Shown: in pieces, positions 18,102 to 27,214 of the stretch
Position numbering within the stretch: position 1 is the stretch's first letter
Layout: every line of letters starts with the position of its first letter
Assembly (NCBI GenBank): GCA_937918955.1
Contig: CAKZRZ010000038.1
Location: 1 to 56,136 of the forward strand
Direction of reading: 5' to 3'
DNA: 56,136 nt
From: an uncultured Arenicella sp.
Lineage (GTDB): Bacteria > Pseudomonadota > Gammaproteobacteria > Arenicellales > Arenicellaceae
Made by a program: the position numbers and the translations under genes
Notes under the pieces: model-generated
The model's database searches: none
What the model was told of the DNA's origin: nothing
Seen by the model: the letters and a program-made list of their open reading frames with translations, nothing else

Positions 18102-18162
18102 GCTCTAGGCAGTTTTTTAGCTCTAGGCAGTTTTTGGGCTCTAGGCAATTTTTTAGCTCTAG
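18102..18162. repeat. 18-bp tandem repeat, three full copies plus a partial fourth
   Basis: The unit GCTCTAGGCAGTTTTTTA occurs at 18102-18119, 18120-18137 (last two bases GG) and 18138-18155 (one A for G), then GCTCTAG begins a degenerate fourth copy at 18156. It fills the gap between the stops of the convergent hemolysin III and deacylase genes. Each unit ends in a T run on the plus strand. Confidence 0.85.
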
Positions 18163-18172
18163 ACGATAAAAG

Positions 18173-19942
18173 CTAGCCCGCCATTCGAACCAGCTTGCCC
18201 GGCCTCGCTTTAAGCACTTGATCATTGGCGACCACTTGTTCGCCCCCAACAAAGGTAGCCACATAGCCCGTTACCGGCTGCAATAGTCGCTGACCTCCAG
18301 CCGGTAAGTCCTGAATCATTGTTGGCACACCGAGACTTAAAACCTCGTAGTCAATAATATTAATGTCAGCTTTAAGCCCTACCTTTAGTCGCCCGCGGTC
18401 ACTCATACCCAAGTAGTCGGCGCCATCAGCTGAGAGCATTTGCACTGCGCGTTCAAGCTCTATGCTAGAGCGATTCTTTTGCTTACGATCTCGAGTCCAA
18501 TAGGTGAGTAGGTAGGTAGGAAAGCTGGCATCGCAGATGGTTCCCACATGTGCGCCCCCGTCAGACAATCCTGGCAGCGCTTTTGGGTGTGTCAGCATGG
18601 AGTAAACATTATCGTAATTCATCTCGGTGTAGTTAAACACGGGATAATAAATCAGAGCCTTACCGTCGTCCTCCAGCATCACATCATAGGCTTGCTCCCA
18701 AACGCTAACCCCAGCGGCTCGAGCTCTACCCGCTATCGATGTATCGTTGCCTTGTTCATAGTCGACAACTCCTTGATGGTCGAGCTTAAATAGCTTTTCG
18801 GCAATTTCTTCGTAACGGCTGATCATAAGGTCGACCATAGGCGGTACTGGCGAACCAGGCCCAGAAAGAGGCACTGGTTTTTCGCTCAATAACTGCTTTT
18901 TGAATTTGGGGTCGCGCATAATCGCCACACGCTCAGACAAACTTTTGTCTCGAATTGCGATGTAACTAGGGTGAGCCATCAACGGATGAAACGTGCAGTT
19001 TAGGCCATTAAAGACGCCAATCGCTCGCGGTGCTACTTGCAAACTGATATCTAAACCATCGGCGTTCATCTTCTCACTACCAGCAATAATTTTAAGCCAG
19101 TCGTTAGGTGCGAAATCGCGCTGCATAAGCGACATCGAACCTGGGCGCCCGCCACTGGCCTCGAAATACGCCTGCATAATACTGAACTCGTGCTCAAAAT
19201 TATCTTCTGGCCGTAGCATGTCAAAATCGTTGACCGCTTGTAGTACGCCGTAATCTAGACCTTGAAACGCACTGGCAATGCCAACCAATTCATCTTGAGC
19301 GGCTTCACTTGCTGGTGTCCAATCGCCGTCGGAAGTTTTATGCGAATCACTGCGCCCAGTCGAAAAACCAACGGCGCCGGCTTCCATCGCTTCACGCACT
19401 AAGGCTTTCATATGAGCGATTTCGCTCGAATTTGCCTGACGATCAAACATAGCTCGTTCGCCCATAGCGTAAACACGTAAGGGGTCGTGCGGCACCATCA
19501 CGGCAAAATCAATGGTATGCGGAATTTTTTCGATCGCGTCCATGTACTCTGGAAAGGTTTCCCACTGCCAGTCGATGCCTTCATGCAAGGCCGTACCAGG
19601 GATGTCTTCGACACCCTCCATAAGCTTAATTAGTTGCTCTCTATCAGACTCTCGACAAGGAGCAAAACCCACTCCACAATTGCCCAGCACCGCGGTAGTA
19701 ACGCCATGATTAACCGATGGCATTAGCTCTTGATCCCAAGATACTTGGCCATCATAGTGCGTGTGGATATCAATAAAGCCAGGTGTCACGAGCTTGCCTT
19801 GCGCGTCAATAACTCGCACAGCATCACCAGCAAAATCACCCAATTCGCAAATCACTCCGTCGGTAACAGCAATATCCGCGCGATACGCTGCAACCCCAGT
19901 TCCATCAATGATAGAACCATTTATGATTTTCAAATCATACAT
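18173..19942 (-). CDS. N-acyl-D-amino-acid deacylase family amidohydrolase
   Basis: 589 residues from the ATG at 19942, preferred because GAGGAG lies five bases upstream. The product belongs to the D-aminoacylase branch of the amidohydrolase superfamily, which hydrolyses N-acyl groups from D-amino acids or related amides. Motifs: the N-terminal small beta domain with NGSIIDGTG; the zinc site [20 protein letters not shown] (about 55-74); the bridging-cysteine region [23 protein letters not shown]; and the late metal Asp in [15 protein letters not shown]. The C-terminal [11 protein letters not shown] and [15 protein letters not shown] are typical. The protein is longer than classic D-aminoacylase (about 480 residues), matching the longer marine subgroup whose substrates are not settled. 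It is convergent with trhA. Confidence 0.9.
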   Translation of the reverse strand: MYDLKIINGSIIDGTGVAAYRADIAVTDGVICELGDFAGDAVRVIDAQGKLVTPGFIDIHTHYDGQVSWDQELMPSVNHGVTTAVLGNCGVGFAPCRESDREQLIKLMEGVEDIPGTALHEGIDWQWETFPEYMDAIEKIPHTIDFAVMVPHDPLRVYAMGERAMFDRQANSSEIAHMKALVREAMEAGAVGFSTGRSDSHKTSDGDWTPASEAAQDELVGIASAFQGLDYGVLQAVNDFDMLRPEDNFEHEFSIMQAYFEASGGRPGSMSLMQRDFAPNDWLKIIAGSEKMNADGLDISLQVAPRAIGVFNGLNCTFHPLMAHPSYIAIRDKSLSERVAIMRDPKFKKQLLSEKPVPLSGPGSPVPPMVDLMISRYEEIAEKLFKLDHQGVVDYEQGNDTSIAGRARAAGVSVWEQAYDVMLEDDGKALIYYPVFNYTEMNYDNVYSMLTHPKALPGLSDGGAHVGTICDASFPTYLLTYWTRDRKQKNRSSIELERAVQMLSADGADYLGMSDRGRLKVGLKADINIIDYEVLSLGVPTMIQDLPAGGQRLLQPVTGYVATFVGGEQVVANDQVLKARPGKLVRMAG

Positions 19943-20037
19943 ACAATCTCCTCGGGCGTGCCCCACGCCAGTTAAGATGTCAGTTCAATTTAAATTCCAA
20001 TGTTTATAATAGTAAATTCTACAATCTCAGATCTAAG

Positions 20038-20958
20038 CTATAGTTTTGGATTTAATCTAAATAGTGCAACCAAAACTAGTCCAGCAATAATGTGCCAAGT
20101 TCCCCATAAACCAGCAACAATAAATGCGCCACCAAGGCCACCTAATTGAGTTAACAATATCACAATCCCCAATCCAGCGTTTTGAATACCTACTTCAAAG
20201 CTGAGCGCTCTCCGATCTGCCGAGCCCAATCGCGCCAATCGCGCGATGGTATTACCAAGTAAAAAGGCTGCCGAATTATGAAGTACCACAATCACTAATA
20301 AGCCGGTACCGATCGAAAGAAACGTCTGCCAATACTGAATGGCGCCACCAATAACGATCAAAAGCAACAACGCACTCGAGAAGACCACTAGTGGCTTGCG
20401 AATTACCGCGGCAATATTCGGAAAACGAACATTACACAAAATTCCGAGCAGCAACGGCAAACCAAGCACCGTCGCTGTTTGTATCAAAAAACTTAGCTTA
20501 TCAAGTTCAATTGTCGTCAACAACTCAGCAGTCGGAGGGTAATAAGAGCTCCAGAATAAAATCGCAATGGGCGTGACAAAGGCCGCACTTACGCTCGAAA
20601 AAGCAGTCAGCGATACAGATAAAGCCGCATTACCACGCGATAATAAAACCAACATATTCGAGACATTGCCACCTGGGCAACAGGCGATCAATATCATACC
20701 AAGTGCCACGGATGGCATCGGCGCTATCAAATAGCAAAGAACGAGGGTCAAACACGGCAACGCGACAAGCTGAGCGAATAGCCCAAGCAAAAAAGCGCGA
20801 GGATTAGTTCGTAAAAAACCGAAGCTAGAAGGCGCAAGGTTGAGCGCGACTGAAAACATCATAGCCGCAAGCGCTAGAGCAAGCCCGAGCTCAGAGCTTT
20901 GACCTAGTTCGATAGTAAAATCATCTATTTGTTGCGCACTCGACACCTTACTAAGCAC
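20038..20958 (-). CDS. Bile acid:sodium symporter (BASS) family transporter
   Basis: 306-residue inner-membrane protein with about nine to ten helices. Family motifs are visible: LALALAAMMFSVALNL near the N-terminus, GMILIACCPGGNVSNMLVLLSRGNAALSVSLTAFSS (the conserved CPGG-x-x-SN crossover region that forms part of the sodium site), and SFEVGIQNAGLGIVIL (the E-x-G-x-QN second crossover). Bacterial members carry organic anions with Na+, not necessarily bile acids. The start is a GTG with a poor ribosome site. It stands alone between the deacylase and an unknown gene. Confidence 0.9.
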   Translation of the reverse strand: MLSKVSSAQQIDDFTIELGQSSELGLALALAAMMFSVALNLAPSSFGFLRTNPRAFLLGLFAQLVALPCLTLVLCYLIAPMPSVALGMILIACCPGGNVSNMLVLLSRGNAALSVSLTAFSSVSAAFVTPIAILFWSSYYPPTAELLTTIELDKLSFLIQTATVLGLPLLLGILCNVRFPNIAAVIRKPLVVFSSALLLLIVIGGAIQYWQTFLSIGTGLLVIVVLHNSAAFLLGNTIARLARLGSADRRALSFEVGIQNAGLGIVILLTQLGGLGGAFIVAGLWGTWHIIAGLVLVALFRLNPKL

Positions 20959-21084
20959 CTAAGAGTAAGTACCAAAGAAGGCAAACCTAGCGAGAACGCT
21001 CAGCGCTCTGCGAGCAATGTAAGTAATCAAATTTGGATTACCGACTTATGCTCAGCAAGGCCGCAATGGTATCCACCAAGGACC

Positions 21085-22323
21085 CTAATTATTGAGCACT
21101 TCAATACGATCAATTTCATCGAGTCTAACGGTTTGAGTCATCAAGCCGCCGTGTTGAAACATGTCTATCATTAGCCGATTACTAATGCTAACCCCAGACA
21201 GTTTTCCCTCGAGAGGCTTGCGTGAGTTAGTACGTGTAATGCGAACCCAACGACCGATATACTGCTCTGCGCTATTCACGCTGACGACACTATAAGTCGG
21301 CTTTACTTCTACTTTCTGCTGCTCTTGTTTCTTCTTTTCCTCAGCTTGCTCCTCGGCCTCAAGCACAGATTCGGCCAGCGGCAGAGATTCACCGTCGAGT
21401 TCAAGAGCTAAATTCATCCAGCGCAAAATATCTTTGGTTTTGTAAAACTTGAGCTGCTCTAGTTTTTTGAGCTGAGAAGAGGGCTCTGATTTCAAGCTGA
21501 ATTCACTGCCTCCGCGCATAAATCTAACCACGGCTTCACGCATTTGCGGGCCTAGGTCAACGCCGAAACTGTTTTCAGAATACTTCTTCGAACCCACCAC
21601 TTTCTCTAAATACACCTCCGGAGTGACCTTAAAGTGGTCTGCGCATTGTTTCACGAACCTCTCAGCGGCATCCGGCTCGATAGAAGCACTTAGATTGATT
21701 TCACTGATTGGTAACTGTTTAGAAAGCCCGATCGCAACTGATTTAGCTTGGCTTGCATCGCCTACTACCTTTAGGTTCATACTGGCTGTCTGGTCGTATG
21801 AATCCACCCTGACCACAGCGTTATAAACGTCCCTAAAATCAAAGGATACGCGCATATCGCCATCAATCCGAGAATAGCCTGCGGCTGAATAATTAAACGA
21901 AGTCAAAAACGCGCGGCATTCTTTCGCGTTACTCGCGCTTCTAAAACCATCTAAAGAATATTTTTCAAACTCTGCGACAGGCGTCGACATTTGCTCAATT
22001 GAGAACTCAAACGTCTCGGGGAAGTTTCCGTTCTCAAAAGACTTAAAACTGTTCACCGCCATAAAGCGGTCAGACGAAATGGCTCTAATGCGGCCGACGC
22101 TAATACTCTCCTCAAAACCAGGAGGAACTATGCTTAAACCATTGAGGGAGATTGAACCGTCAAAATCAATTTTAACGCTTTCATAGCTGACCGAAGCAAA
22201 ACCTCGAACCATGCTAATCGCATCGTCCAATTTGCTCTCGTATCGTTTCTCAATTGCGAATTTGCCACCGAACAAAGCACCTGCCAGCAAAAGCAAAACA
22301 ATTACTAAGTTTTTCATTATCAA
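21085..22323 (-). CDS. Unknown membrane-anchored periplasmic protein
   Basis: 412 residues that I do not recognise. An N-terminal helix (about residues 3-22, LVIVLLLLAGALFGGKFAI) anchors or exports it. The following 270 residues are beta-rich and divide into repeated units of similar tone (for example YESVKIDFDGSISLNGLSIVP), vaguely like the AsmA/YdgA kind of envelope protein, but this is weak. A charged low-complexity linker rich in E, Q and K lies at about 330-350. A compact C-terminal domain of about 60 residues (YIGRWVRITRTNSRKPLEG, then GLMTQTVRLDEIDRIEVL) looks like a small SH3 or Sm-type barrel. The function is unknown. Confidence 0.7.
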   Translation of the reverse strand: MIMKNLVIVLLLLAGALFGGKFAIEKRYESKLDDAISMVRGFASVSYESVKIDFDGSISLNGLSIVPPGFEESISVGRIRAISSDRFMAVNSFKSFENGNFPETFEFSIEQMSTPVAEFEKYSLDGFRSASNAKECRAFLTSFNYSAAGYSRIDGDMRVSFDFRDVYNAVVRVDSYDQTASMNLKVVGDASQAKSVAIGLSKQLPISEINLSASIEPDAAERFVKQCADHFKVTPEVYLEKVVGSKKYSENSFGVDLGPQMREAVVRFMRGGSEFSLKSEPSSQLKKLEQLKFYKTKDILRWMNLALELDGESLPLAESVLEAEEQAEEKKKQEQQKVEVKPTYSVVSVNSAEQYIGRWVRITRTNSRKPLEGKLSGVSISNRLMIDMFQHGGLMTQTVRLDEIDRIEVLNN

Positions 22324-22440
22324 TCTCGTCTAACTTTTTTGTAATCCGCTCATTATGAACGTATGCCAAGAAGAATCAAAGTACTGACAATTTTTACTTA
22401 ATCAAAAATTTCTCCAAGAAACGTGAAAAGTGGTTAACGC

Positions 22441-23211
22441 CTATTCTGTCGCCGATTTTAATGAGGCTAGAAACTTGGCTTCGCGCCAATAAAGTTTGAA
22501 TACCGTTGAAAAAATACCAATCGCTGCGCCAATAGTTCCACGCACCGTGCCACTGATTTTCGACACGCCAATTCGATTGAGACTGGTAACAGGTACTTCC
22601 GAGTAAGCCATGTCCGCTTGTATTGCCTTAACTTGCATTTCAACTGTCCAGCCAAAACGCTGATCTTGCATATCGAGCTGTTTGAGTGACGAGTAGCGAA
22701 TTGCACGAAACGGCCCTAGATCAGTAATGGGCTCTTTCCAAAGCAATCGAATCAATCCACTTGCAAGCTCATTACCAAATTGTTGATGCGGGCTCATGGC
22801 TTGTGATTCTTGGAGGTGCGCAACTCGGCTACCGACTACCAAATCATTGCCATCGGCAATTGAATGCAGCAAAAGTTCCAGCTCACTGGCCTCGACCGAG
22901 TGATCACCATCAACGAACACCACAATGTCCGGTGCCAATCTGCCGACTCGCTCAAGTTGCTCAATACCACGCAAGCACGCGTAACCATAGCCTTGACGAA
23001 ATTCGCTGAATACAGTCGCACCAGCCTCCTTGGCTATTTCGGCGGTACCATCGGTCGAACCATTGTTGACCACGATTATATCGTCAATCAAACTCAGATC
23101 ATGGTTTTGGGGCGCCTTAAGTGCTCGCAATTCATCGACCACAGACTTAATACTGAGCGCTTCGTTGAAAGCGGGTATGATGACAGCAACACGTTGATGA
23201 TAGTACGACAT
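22441..23211 (-). CDS. Family 2 glycosyltransferase, polyprenyl-phosphate mannosyl/glucosyltransferase type
   Basis: 256 residues. The GT-A fold starts with VAVIIPAFNEALSIKSVVDEL, then VVNNGSTDGTAEIAKEAGA, and the metal-binding VVFVDGDHSVEASEL (about 97-110). This is the arrangement of dolichol/polyprenyl-phosphate mannose synthase-like enzymes that charge a lipid carrier with one sugar. A short hydrophobic C-terminal region (GTIGAAIGIFSTVFKLYW) may associate with the membrane. The gene is divergent from the GT-C-like transferase at 23383, an enzyme class that commonly uses such lipid-linked sugars, so the pair may be functionally linked. Confidence 0.87.
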   Translation of the reverse strand: MSYYHQRVAVIIPAFNEALSIKSVVDELRALKAPQNHDLSLIDDIIVVNNGSTDGTAEIAKEAGATVFSEFRQGYGYACLRGIEQLERVGRLAPDIVVFVDGDHSVEASELELLLHSIADGNDLVVGSRVAHLQESQAMSPHQQFGNELASGLIRLLWKEPITDLGPFRAIRYSSLKQLDMQDQRFGWTVEMQVKAIQADMAYSEVPVTSLNRIGVSKISGTVRGTIGAAIGIFSTVFKLYWREAKFLASLKSATE

Positions 23212-23382
23212 AGGGCGACTCCGATTAAATTGAATACACGTCTGAAAACAATTTTTTTAAAAATAACAATTCTGTTTTCTTACACAACTCATTTGGCTTG
23301 CCATTTATAAGACCTTTTTACTTTGAATTTCCTTACCTGAATAGAGCATACAATTCCATTTATCAATTAATTACGAATCGCA

Positions 23383-24708
23383 ATGCACGCTCCTAACTCT
23401 AAAACTAAAGCGAATCACATCGCCATTGCCGCTGGTTTACTGTCGGCGATTGCCTATGGCTACCTTGCGAGCCAGTCCCAATACTACGGTGATGCCACGC
23501 TTAGCCAATTACTCTGGGTTGCCGGACCATGTGCCTGTCTTAGCTTCGCACTTTGGTTTATCTACGAGCGAAGAGATCAACAAATAGATGTATGGCTACT
23601 GCTAGGGTTCGCACTTATCTTTCGCTTAATTGGCCTTAGCAGCTTCCCTATTCTTGAAGACGATTTTTATCGCTACCTTTGGGATGCACGCATGACCGTC
23701 GAGCACGGGTCGCCCTATGCGCTGGCCCCTGCTGACTTTTTTGCATCAGAAAACTTAAACGAACGCTTTGAAACCATTCTTGATGGTATCAACTATCCCG
23801 AGGTAAAAACCGTATACGGCCCGACTATTCAATGGGTATTTGCACTAGCCTATCTAATATCTCCAGGAGAAGTATGGCCACTGCAACTATTTATGGGCAT
23901 CGCTGATATCGCAGTCATTCTGATTCTTTTGCAATTGGCAAAACCGAACTCAGTGTTGCTATACGCATGGTCACCGCTGATCATAAAAGAATTTGTCATC
24001 AGCGCGCATCCAGATGTGCTGGGCGTAGCATGTGTCGTTCTAGCTTTACTTGTTATTCAGCGAAAGCAAATGCTCTTCGCTGGCGCTCTTTTAGCACTCG
24101 CTTGCGGAGTGAAGGTGTTTGCTGTTTTGCTCCTACCATTCATACTGCGCTTTAGTGTTCGAGCCTGGTTAGCGTTCGGGGTTACCGCCGCCTTATTAGC
24201 GTTACCGTTCGGTCTGAAACAAGCTTGGGTACCAGATGGTCTGAGTGCAATGGGCAGCAGCTGGTTATTCAACGCGCCGCTTTACTTTCTCATCGATGCA
24301 TTGTTCGGATCCTGGCTCTCGATTACTGCAATTAAACTTGCTTTGCTGGGCTCGCTTGCAATTGGCTGCGGGCTATACCTATTGAACTATCTAAAACGAG
24401 AACAGCTTCCCCCACACCTCTCGCTTAGAGGCGATTTACTCTATGCGGGTCTATTTTTGTGCGCTCCGGCGTTGAATGCGTGGTACTTGGTATGGCTACT
24501 ACCATTTGCTGTATTCAGACCATCTGTATGGGCATGGGCGGCATCGGTATTTATCTTTTTAAGTTATGCATCAGGTATTAACCTAAACAACTCAGGACTA
24601 GAACCTTATGAACATTCGGCTTGGATGTTAGCCATTGAATTCATACCGTTGTTTTTGCTTTACCTGTGCGCGCCTTACTTGAAACGAATTTTCTTCCCTG
24701 TTCGATAA
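23383..24708 (+). CDS. GT-C-like membrane mannosyltransferase (GT87/MptB-like)
   Basis: 441 residues with about eleven to thirteen membrane helices. The first periplasmic loop carries the acidic motif ILEDDFYRYLWDARMTVEHG (about residues 88-107), followed by SPYALAP and VKTVYGPTIQW, as in polyprenol-phosphate-sugar-dependent GT-C glycosyltransferases. SPLIIKEFVISAHPDVLGV and CGVKVFAVLLLPFIL are also typical. It is a paralogue of the product at 42262-43680: both share the D-x-x-RYL-x-D-x-R motif, a tyrosine-proline loop, the SPL-x-I-x-E segment and the G-x-x-K-I/V-x-P-like region. The sugar, acceptor and linkage are unknown. It is divergent from a polyprenyl-phosphate glycosyltransferase gene. 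Confidence 0.82.
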   Translation: MHAPNSKTKANHIAIAAGLLSAIAYGYLASQSQYYGDATLSQLLWVAGPCACLSFALWFIYERRDQQIDVWLLLGFALIFRLIGLSSFPILEDDFYRYLWDARMTVEHGSPYALAPADFFASENLNERFETILDGINYPEVKTVYGPTIQWVFALAYLISPGEVWPLQLFMGIADIAVILILLQLAKPNSVLLYAWSPLIIKEFVISAHPDVLGVACVVLALLVIQRKQMLFAGALLALACGVKVFAVLLLPFILRFSVRAWLAFGVTAALLALPFGLKQAWVPDGLSAMGSSWLFNAPLYFLIDALFGSWLSITAIKLALLGSLAIGCGLYLLNYLKREQLPPHLSLRGDLLYAGLFLCAPALNAWYLVWLLPFAVFRPSVWAWAASVFIFLSYASGINLNNSGLEPYEHSAWMLAIEFIPLFLLYLCAPYLKRIFFPVR

Positions 24709-24721
24709 ACCCAAAAAGCAA

Positions 24722-24757
24722 AAAAGCCCCACGCTGAAGATGAGCGATGGGGCTTTT
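24722..24757. terminator. Bidirectional Rho-independent terminator
   Basis: AAAAGCCCCA (24722-24731) pairs perfectly with TGGGGCTTTT (24748-24757), giving an A-run on one side and a T-run on the other. It sits between the convergent GT-C gene and the small exported-protein gene, so it can serve both strands. Confidence 0.88.
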
Positions 24758-24796
24758 AAATGACATCCATTTGGAAGGATCTATATTGGCGTGAGT

Positions 24797-25210
24797 CTAA
24801 GCTCCGCGCAAATCAAGCTTATGGCGCTTATTCAAATAGTAAATCACATATAAAAGACTATCACGTGTAAGGCTTTCGGCGATTAATGACTCAGGCTCAT
24901 CACAGCGATATAGACTGCGAGCAAAATCGTTATAGGTGCCCTTTTTGAAACTTTTAACCGACTTTCGCTTAACCGGTAAGCGCTCTCCCTCAACGTCGAT
25001 GCAATATTCAAGGCTTGGTTCGCCACGTGCTCGGCCGTTAAAAATTGATTTTCCAATTTCGTAGGTTTGATCGACTGCGCGCTGATTCTCAAAACCTGAG
25101 CTACCTCGATTAAAACCTCCGCCACCGGAGTAACCCCCTGAAGCAAATGAATAAGTAGATTGTGCTAAAAGCGCGAATGTCGCAGCGACGATTAAGAGTT
25201 TGCGTTTCAT
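24797..25210 (-). CDS. Small exported glycine-rich unknown protein
   Basis: 137 residues. The signal peptide MKRKLLIVAATFALLAQSTYS is cleaved near FAS. The mature N-terminus is glycine/serine rich (GGYSGGGGFNRGSSGFENQ). A compact domain follows with SIFNGRARGEPSLEYCIDVEGE, two cysteines (YCID and YRCDEP) that may pair, and a C-terminal helical stretch ending KRHKLDLRG. The pattern of a redox-like pair with CIDVEGE resembles small periplasmic c-type-like or DUF proteins, but there is no CxxCH. I do not recognise the family. GAGG precedes the ATG. Confidence 0.72.
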   Translation of the reverse strand: MKRKLLIVAATFALLAQSTYSFASGGYSGGGGFNRGSSGFENQRAVDQTYEIGKSIFNGRARGEPSLEYCIDVEGERLPVKRKSVKSFKKGTYNDFARSLYRCDEPESLIAESLTRDSLLYVIYYLNKRHKLDLRGA

Positions 25211-25309
25211 AGGAGGGCCTCGTTCTTGGAAAAAATTAATGCGCTCGTGGCGCTTGTGCTGTTTTACTTAATCCTCAAGACCTGCAATATCGGTTTTATA
25301 TTACAAAAT

Positions 25310-26038
25310 TTAAACCGCTTTTATATTTTGCTTAGACTGATACTTTAACACTGCGCGACGTATTAAAATAACTCCGACTACCGAAGGTGCTACCCAGGGA
25401 ATAAATGACCAACTGCTTTGAGTCACGGCGCTCGGCAAAATACGACTCGCGCCGAATACCAGAAACGCGGTATGAGCAGCAATACCACTGGTACCCATTG
25501 AAACAATATGTTCTTTCATCCAATCAACCGCCGCTTCAGAGCGCATGGACTTTAGAGTGGCGATCAAATCAGGCGTATTACTTAGTCCAAGCCCGCCAAA
25601 AATCATCATTAACACTGCAAAAGACTGGCTAGTGGATTTCAAGCCATACATCAACATTGCTCCACCAGTAATAACGATCACTAGATTAAATGCTAGAGCA
25701 ACTTTATTGTACCAAGCTAAATTCGTAGCGCGCTGAGATTTCGTTCTTAGCCCCAGCACTTTTGTGCCTATCCAAAGAGGCTTGGCGGTAATAAGAGCTA
25801 AAAACATTAAAAATAGTGCCCCGACTATATTCCCTTGCGCAATACGAATCACGCACAAAACTACGGCACTGAGTACCACTGTCCACATCAAGCGTTGATA
25901 ATACTGACCAAGCAATCTATGTCGTGGGCCTGCTTTTCTGCCCGCGGCCTGTACCCAAAACAGCACAAGAGCAATAAAGCCAGCGGCAATATGAAGAACC
26001 AAAAAGGGAGTAAAGAGTGTTGTCATCGAAGCCACCAT
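25310..26038 (-). CDS. Multi-pass membrane protein, DUF2306-like
   Basis: About 242 residues with seven or so hydrophobic helices. The N-terminal helix LVLHIAAGFIALVLFWVQA followed by GRKAGPRHRLLGQYYQRLMW resembles the DUF2306 family of predicted membrane proteins, which often carry conserved histidines in this place and may bind heme; that is inference. Another helix pair near SVDWM-like VDWMKEHIVSMGTSGIAAHTAF also has His. The frame extends to a TTG at 26041; the ATG at 26038 or 26026 is a more natural start. It stands alone between two terminated neighbours. Confidence 0.65.
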   Translation of the reverse strand: MVASMTTLFTPFLVLHIAAGFIALVLFWVQAAGRKAGPRHRLLGQYYQRLMWTVVLSAVVLCVIRIAQGNIVGALFLMFLALITAKPLWIGTKVLGLRTKSQRATNLAWYNKVALAFNLVIVITGGAMLMYGLKSTSQSFAVLMMIFGGLGLSNTPDLIATLKSMRSEAAVDWMKEHIVSMGTSGIAAHTAFLVFGASRILPSAVTQSSWSFIPWVAPSVVGVILIRRAVLKYQSKQNIKAV

Positions 26039-26160
26039 CAAAGCTATGTTTATAGTTAATGAGACAACTTTAAGTGCCCGAGCTTGCGCCAGCTAACTGT
26101 TTGGGACGAGCTGCATGCCTAATTGATGAATAACAAGACAGTGCGACTTAATCGCAGCCT

Positions 26161-27114
26161 TTAGGGACGAGTGGCATTCGCAATGGCATGCTTAAACTCA
26201 GCAATATAGCTTCTAGACACTGGCACAAGCACACCTTCTAAGCCATCAAAACTCAATTTTAAGCCTTGAGCATTGCCACTTACTTGTGAAATTTTATCGA
26301 GGTTTACAAGATAAGACCGATGGCAACGTAGCACATGCTCGGCGCCACTCGATTGAAATTGCTCGTAGATGCTAGAGATTGTTTGCCGCAACGTCATCCG
26401 CTCGACCTTGCCATTTCTTATTACAGTTAGCTGAACATAATTCTGCATCGCTTCGACCAGTAGTATCTCGTCAATAAAGCACTCATAAACATCGTTCACG
26501 CCATTTTCAAAACAAATCTTGGGTTTAAACTCACGTGCCTCGACGTGTTGCGGGAGTTCAATCGATTGAGCTTGCCGTAGATTGCTTTGTACGGCACGCA
26601 TTTGAATAACTAACCCGGAGAAGACTATCGGGAAACACCCTAAAAGCAGGGTCGCCTTCCATACCTGCAACCAAAGAGCAAAGCTGCCCAAGTCTCCCCA
26701 AAACAACACCGCTTGTAAGACATAGTTACCAAACGCGATCCAGCTCACCAGCAAAAAAACGTAGAGTAACCATTTAAAAAGTGTCCAACTGGGTAAGTCA
26801 GTGCGAATCTTAAGAACATATCGGCAAAAAAGGTCAAAGCTTAACGAGAATAAAAACGACACCAAACCAAAGGCAAGAGACAAATACAAAGGATTTTCGG
26901 CATGCCTCATGCCAAAGGGCTTGAAGAAAAACAGGAACGCGGCAATAAACAATGAAATGTATATTTGCCGCTTGAGACTGTCTCCGAGACTTTGTTTACT
27001 CGGAAATGGCTCGTTTAGACGTTTGAAAAAAGTGCTAACCATACTTCGAATGGTACCGTATTGATCTGAGAATGCTAACGCTAGGCCCAACTGATTAAGT
27101 GCGGCCGATAACAA
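26161..27114 (-). CDS. Membrane-bound LytTR-family transcriptional regulator
   Basis: 317 residues. Four membrane helices (about 50-68, 76-95, 112-135 and 150-172) precede a cytoplasmic LytTR DNA-binding domain at about 215-315. That domain shows the expected VNDVYECFIDEILLVEAMQNYVQL, the MTLRQTISSIYEQFQ helix and HRSYLVNLDKISQVSG. It lacks a receiver domain, so it is a one-component membrane regulator of the 2TM/4TM-LytTR kind that may sense an envelope signal or a membrane inhibitor partner. The start is uncertain: the longest frame begins with a TTG at 27114, and an ATG at 27042 also keeps all helices. It is divergent from the small gene at 27215. Confidence 0.85.
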   Translation of the reverse strand: MLSAALNQLGLALAFSDQYGTIRSMVSTFFKRLNEPFPSKQSLGDSLKRQIYISLFIAAFLFFFKPFGMRHAENPLYLSLAFGLVSFLFSLSFDLFCRYVLKIRTDLPSWTLFKWLLYVFLLVSWIAFGNYVLQAVLFWGDLGSFALWLQVWKATLLLGCFPIVFSGLVIQMRAVQSNLRQAQSIELPQHVEAREFKPKICFENGVNDVYECFIDEILLVEAMQNYVQLTVIRNGKVERMTLRQTISSIYEQFQSSGAEHVLRCHRSYLVNLDKISQVSGNAQGLKLSFDGLEGVLVPVSRSYIAEFKHAIANATRP

Positions 27115-27128
27115 TCTCCGTTATAAGA

Positions 27129-27162
27129 CTTTAGTCTAAAAATCGTACATAACTTAAGTCTA
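27129..27162. promoter_or_regulatory. Candidate LytTR-type direct repeats
   Basis: CTTTAGTCTA (27129-27138) and CTTAAGTCTA (27153-27162) are near-identical direct repeats, 24 bases start to start, in the divergent promoter region between the LytTR gene and the small gene at 27215. LytTR regulators bind pairs of about 9-base direct repeats roughly two helical turns apart, so these are candidate sites. The spacing is slightly long for the family. Confidence 0.4.
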
Positions 27163-27214
27163 TTGAACTACTTGACACAATTTCAGATATTGTCGGCACA
27201 CTGGGGGGTGTGAA

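Noticed and set aside
27172-27177. TTGACA as a promoter for the small gene at 27215
   Set aside because: No -10 box occurs at 16-18 bases; the nearest TATTGT is only ten bases away.
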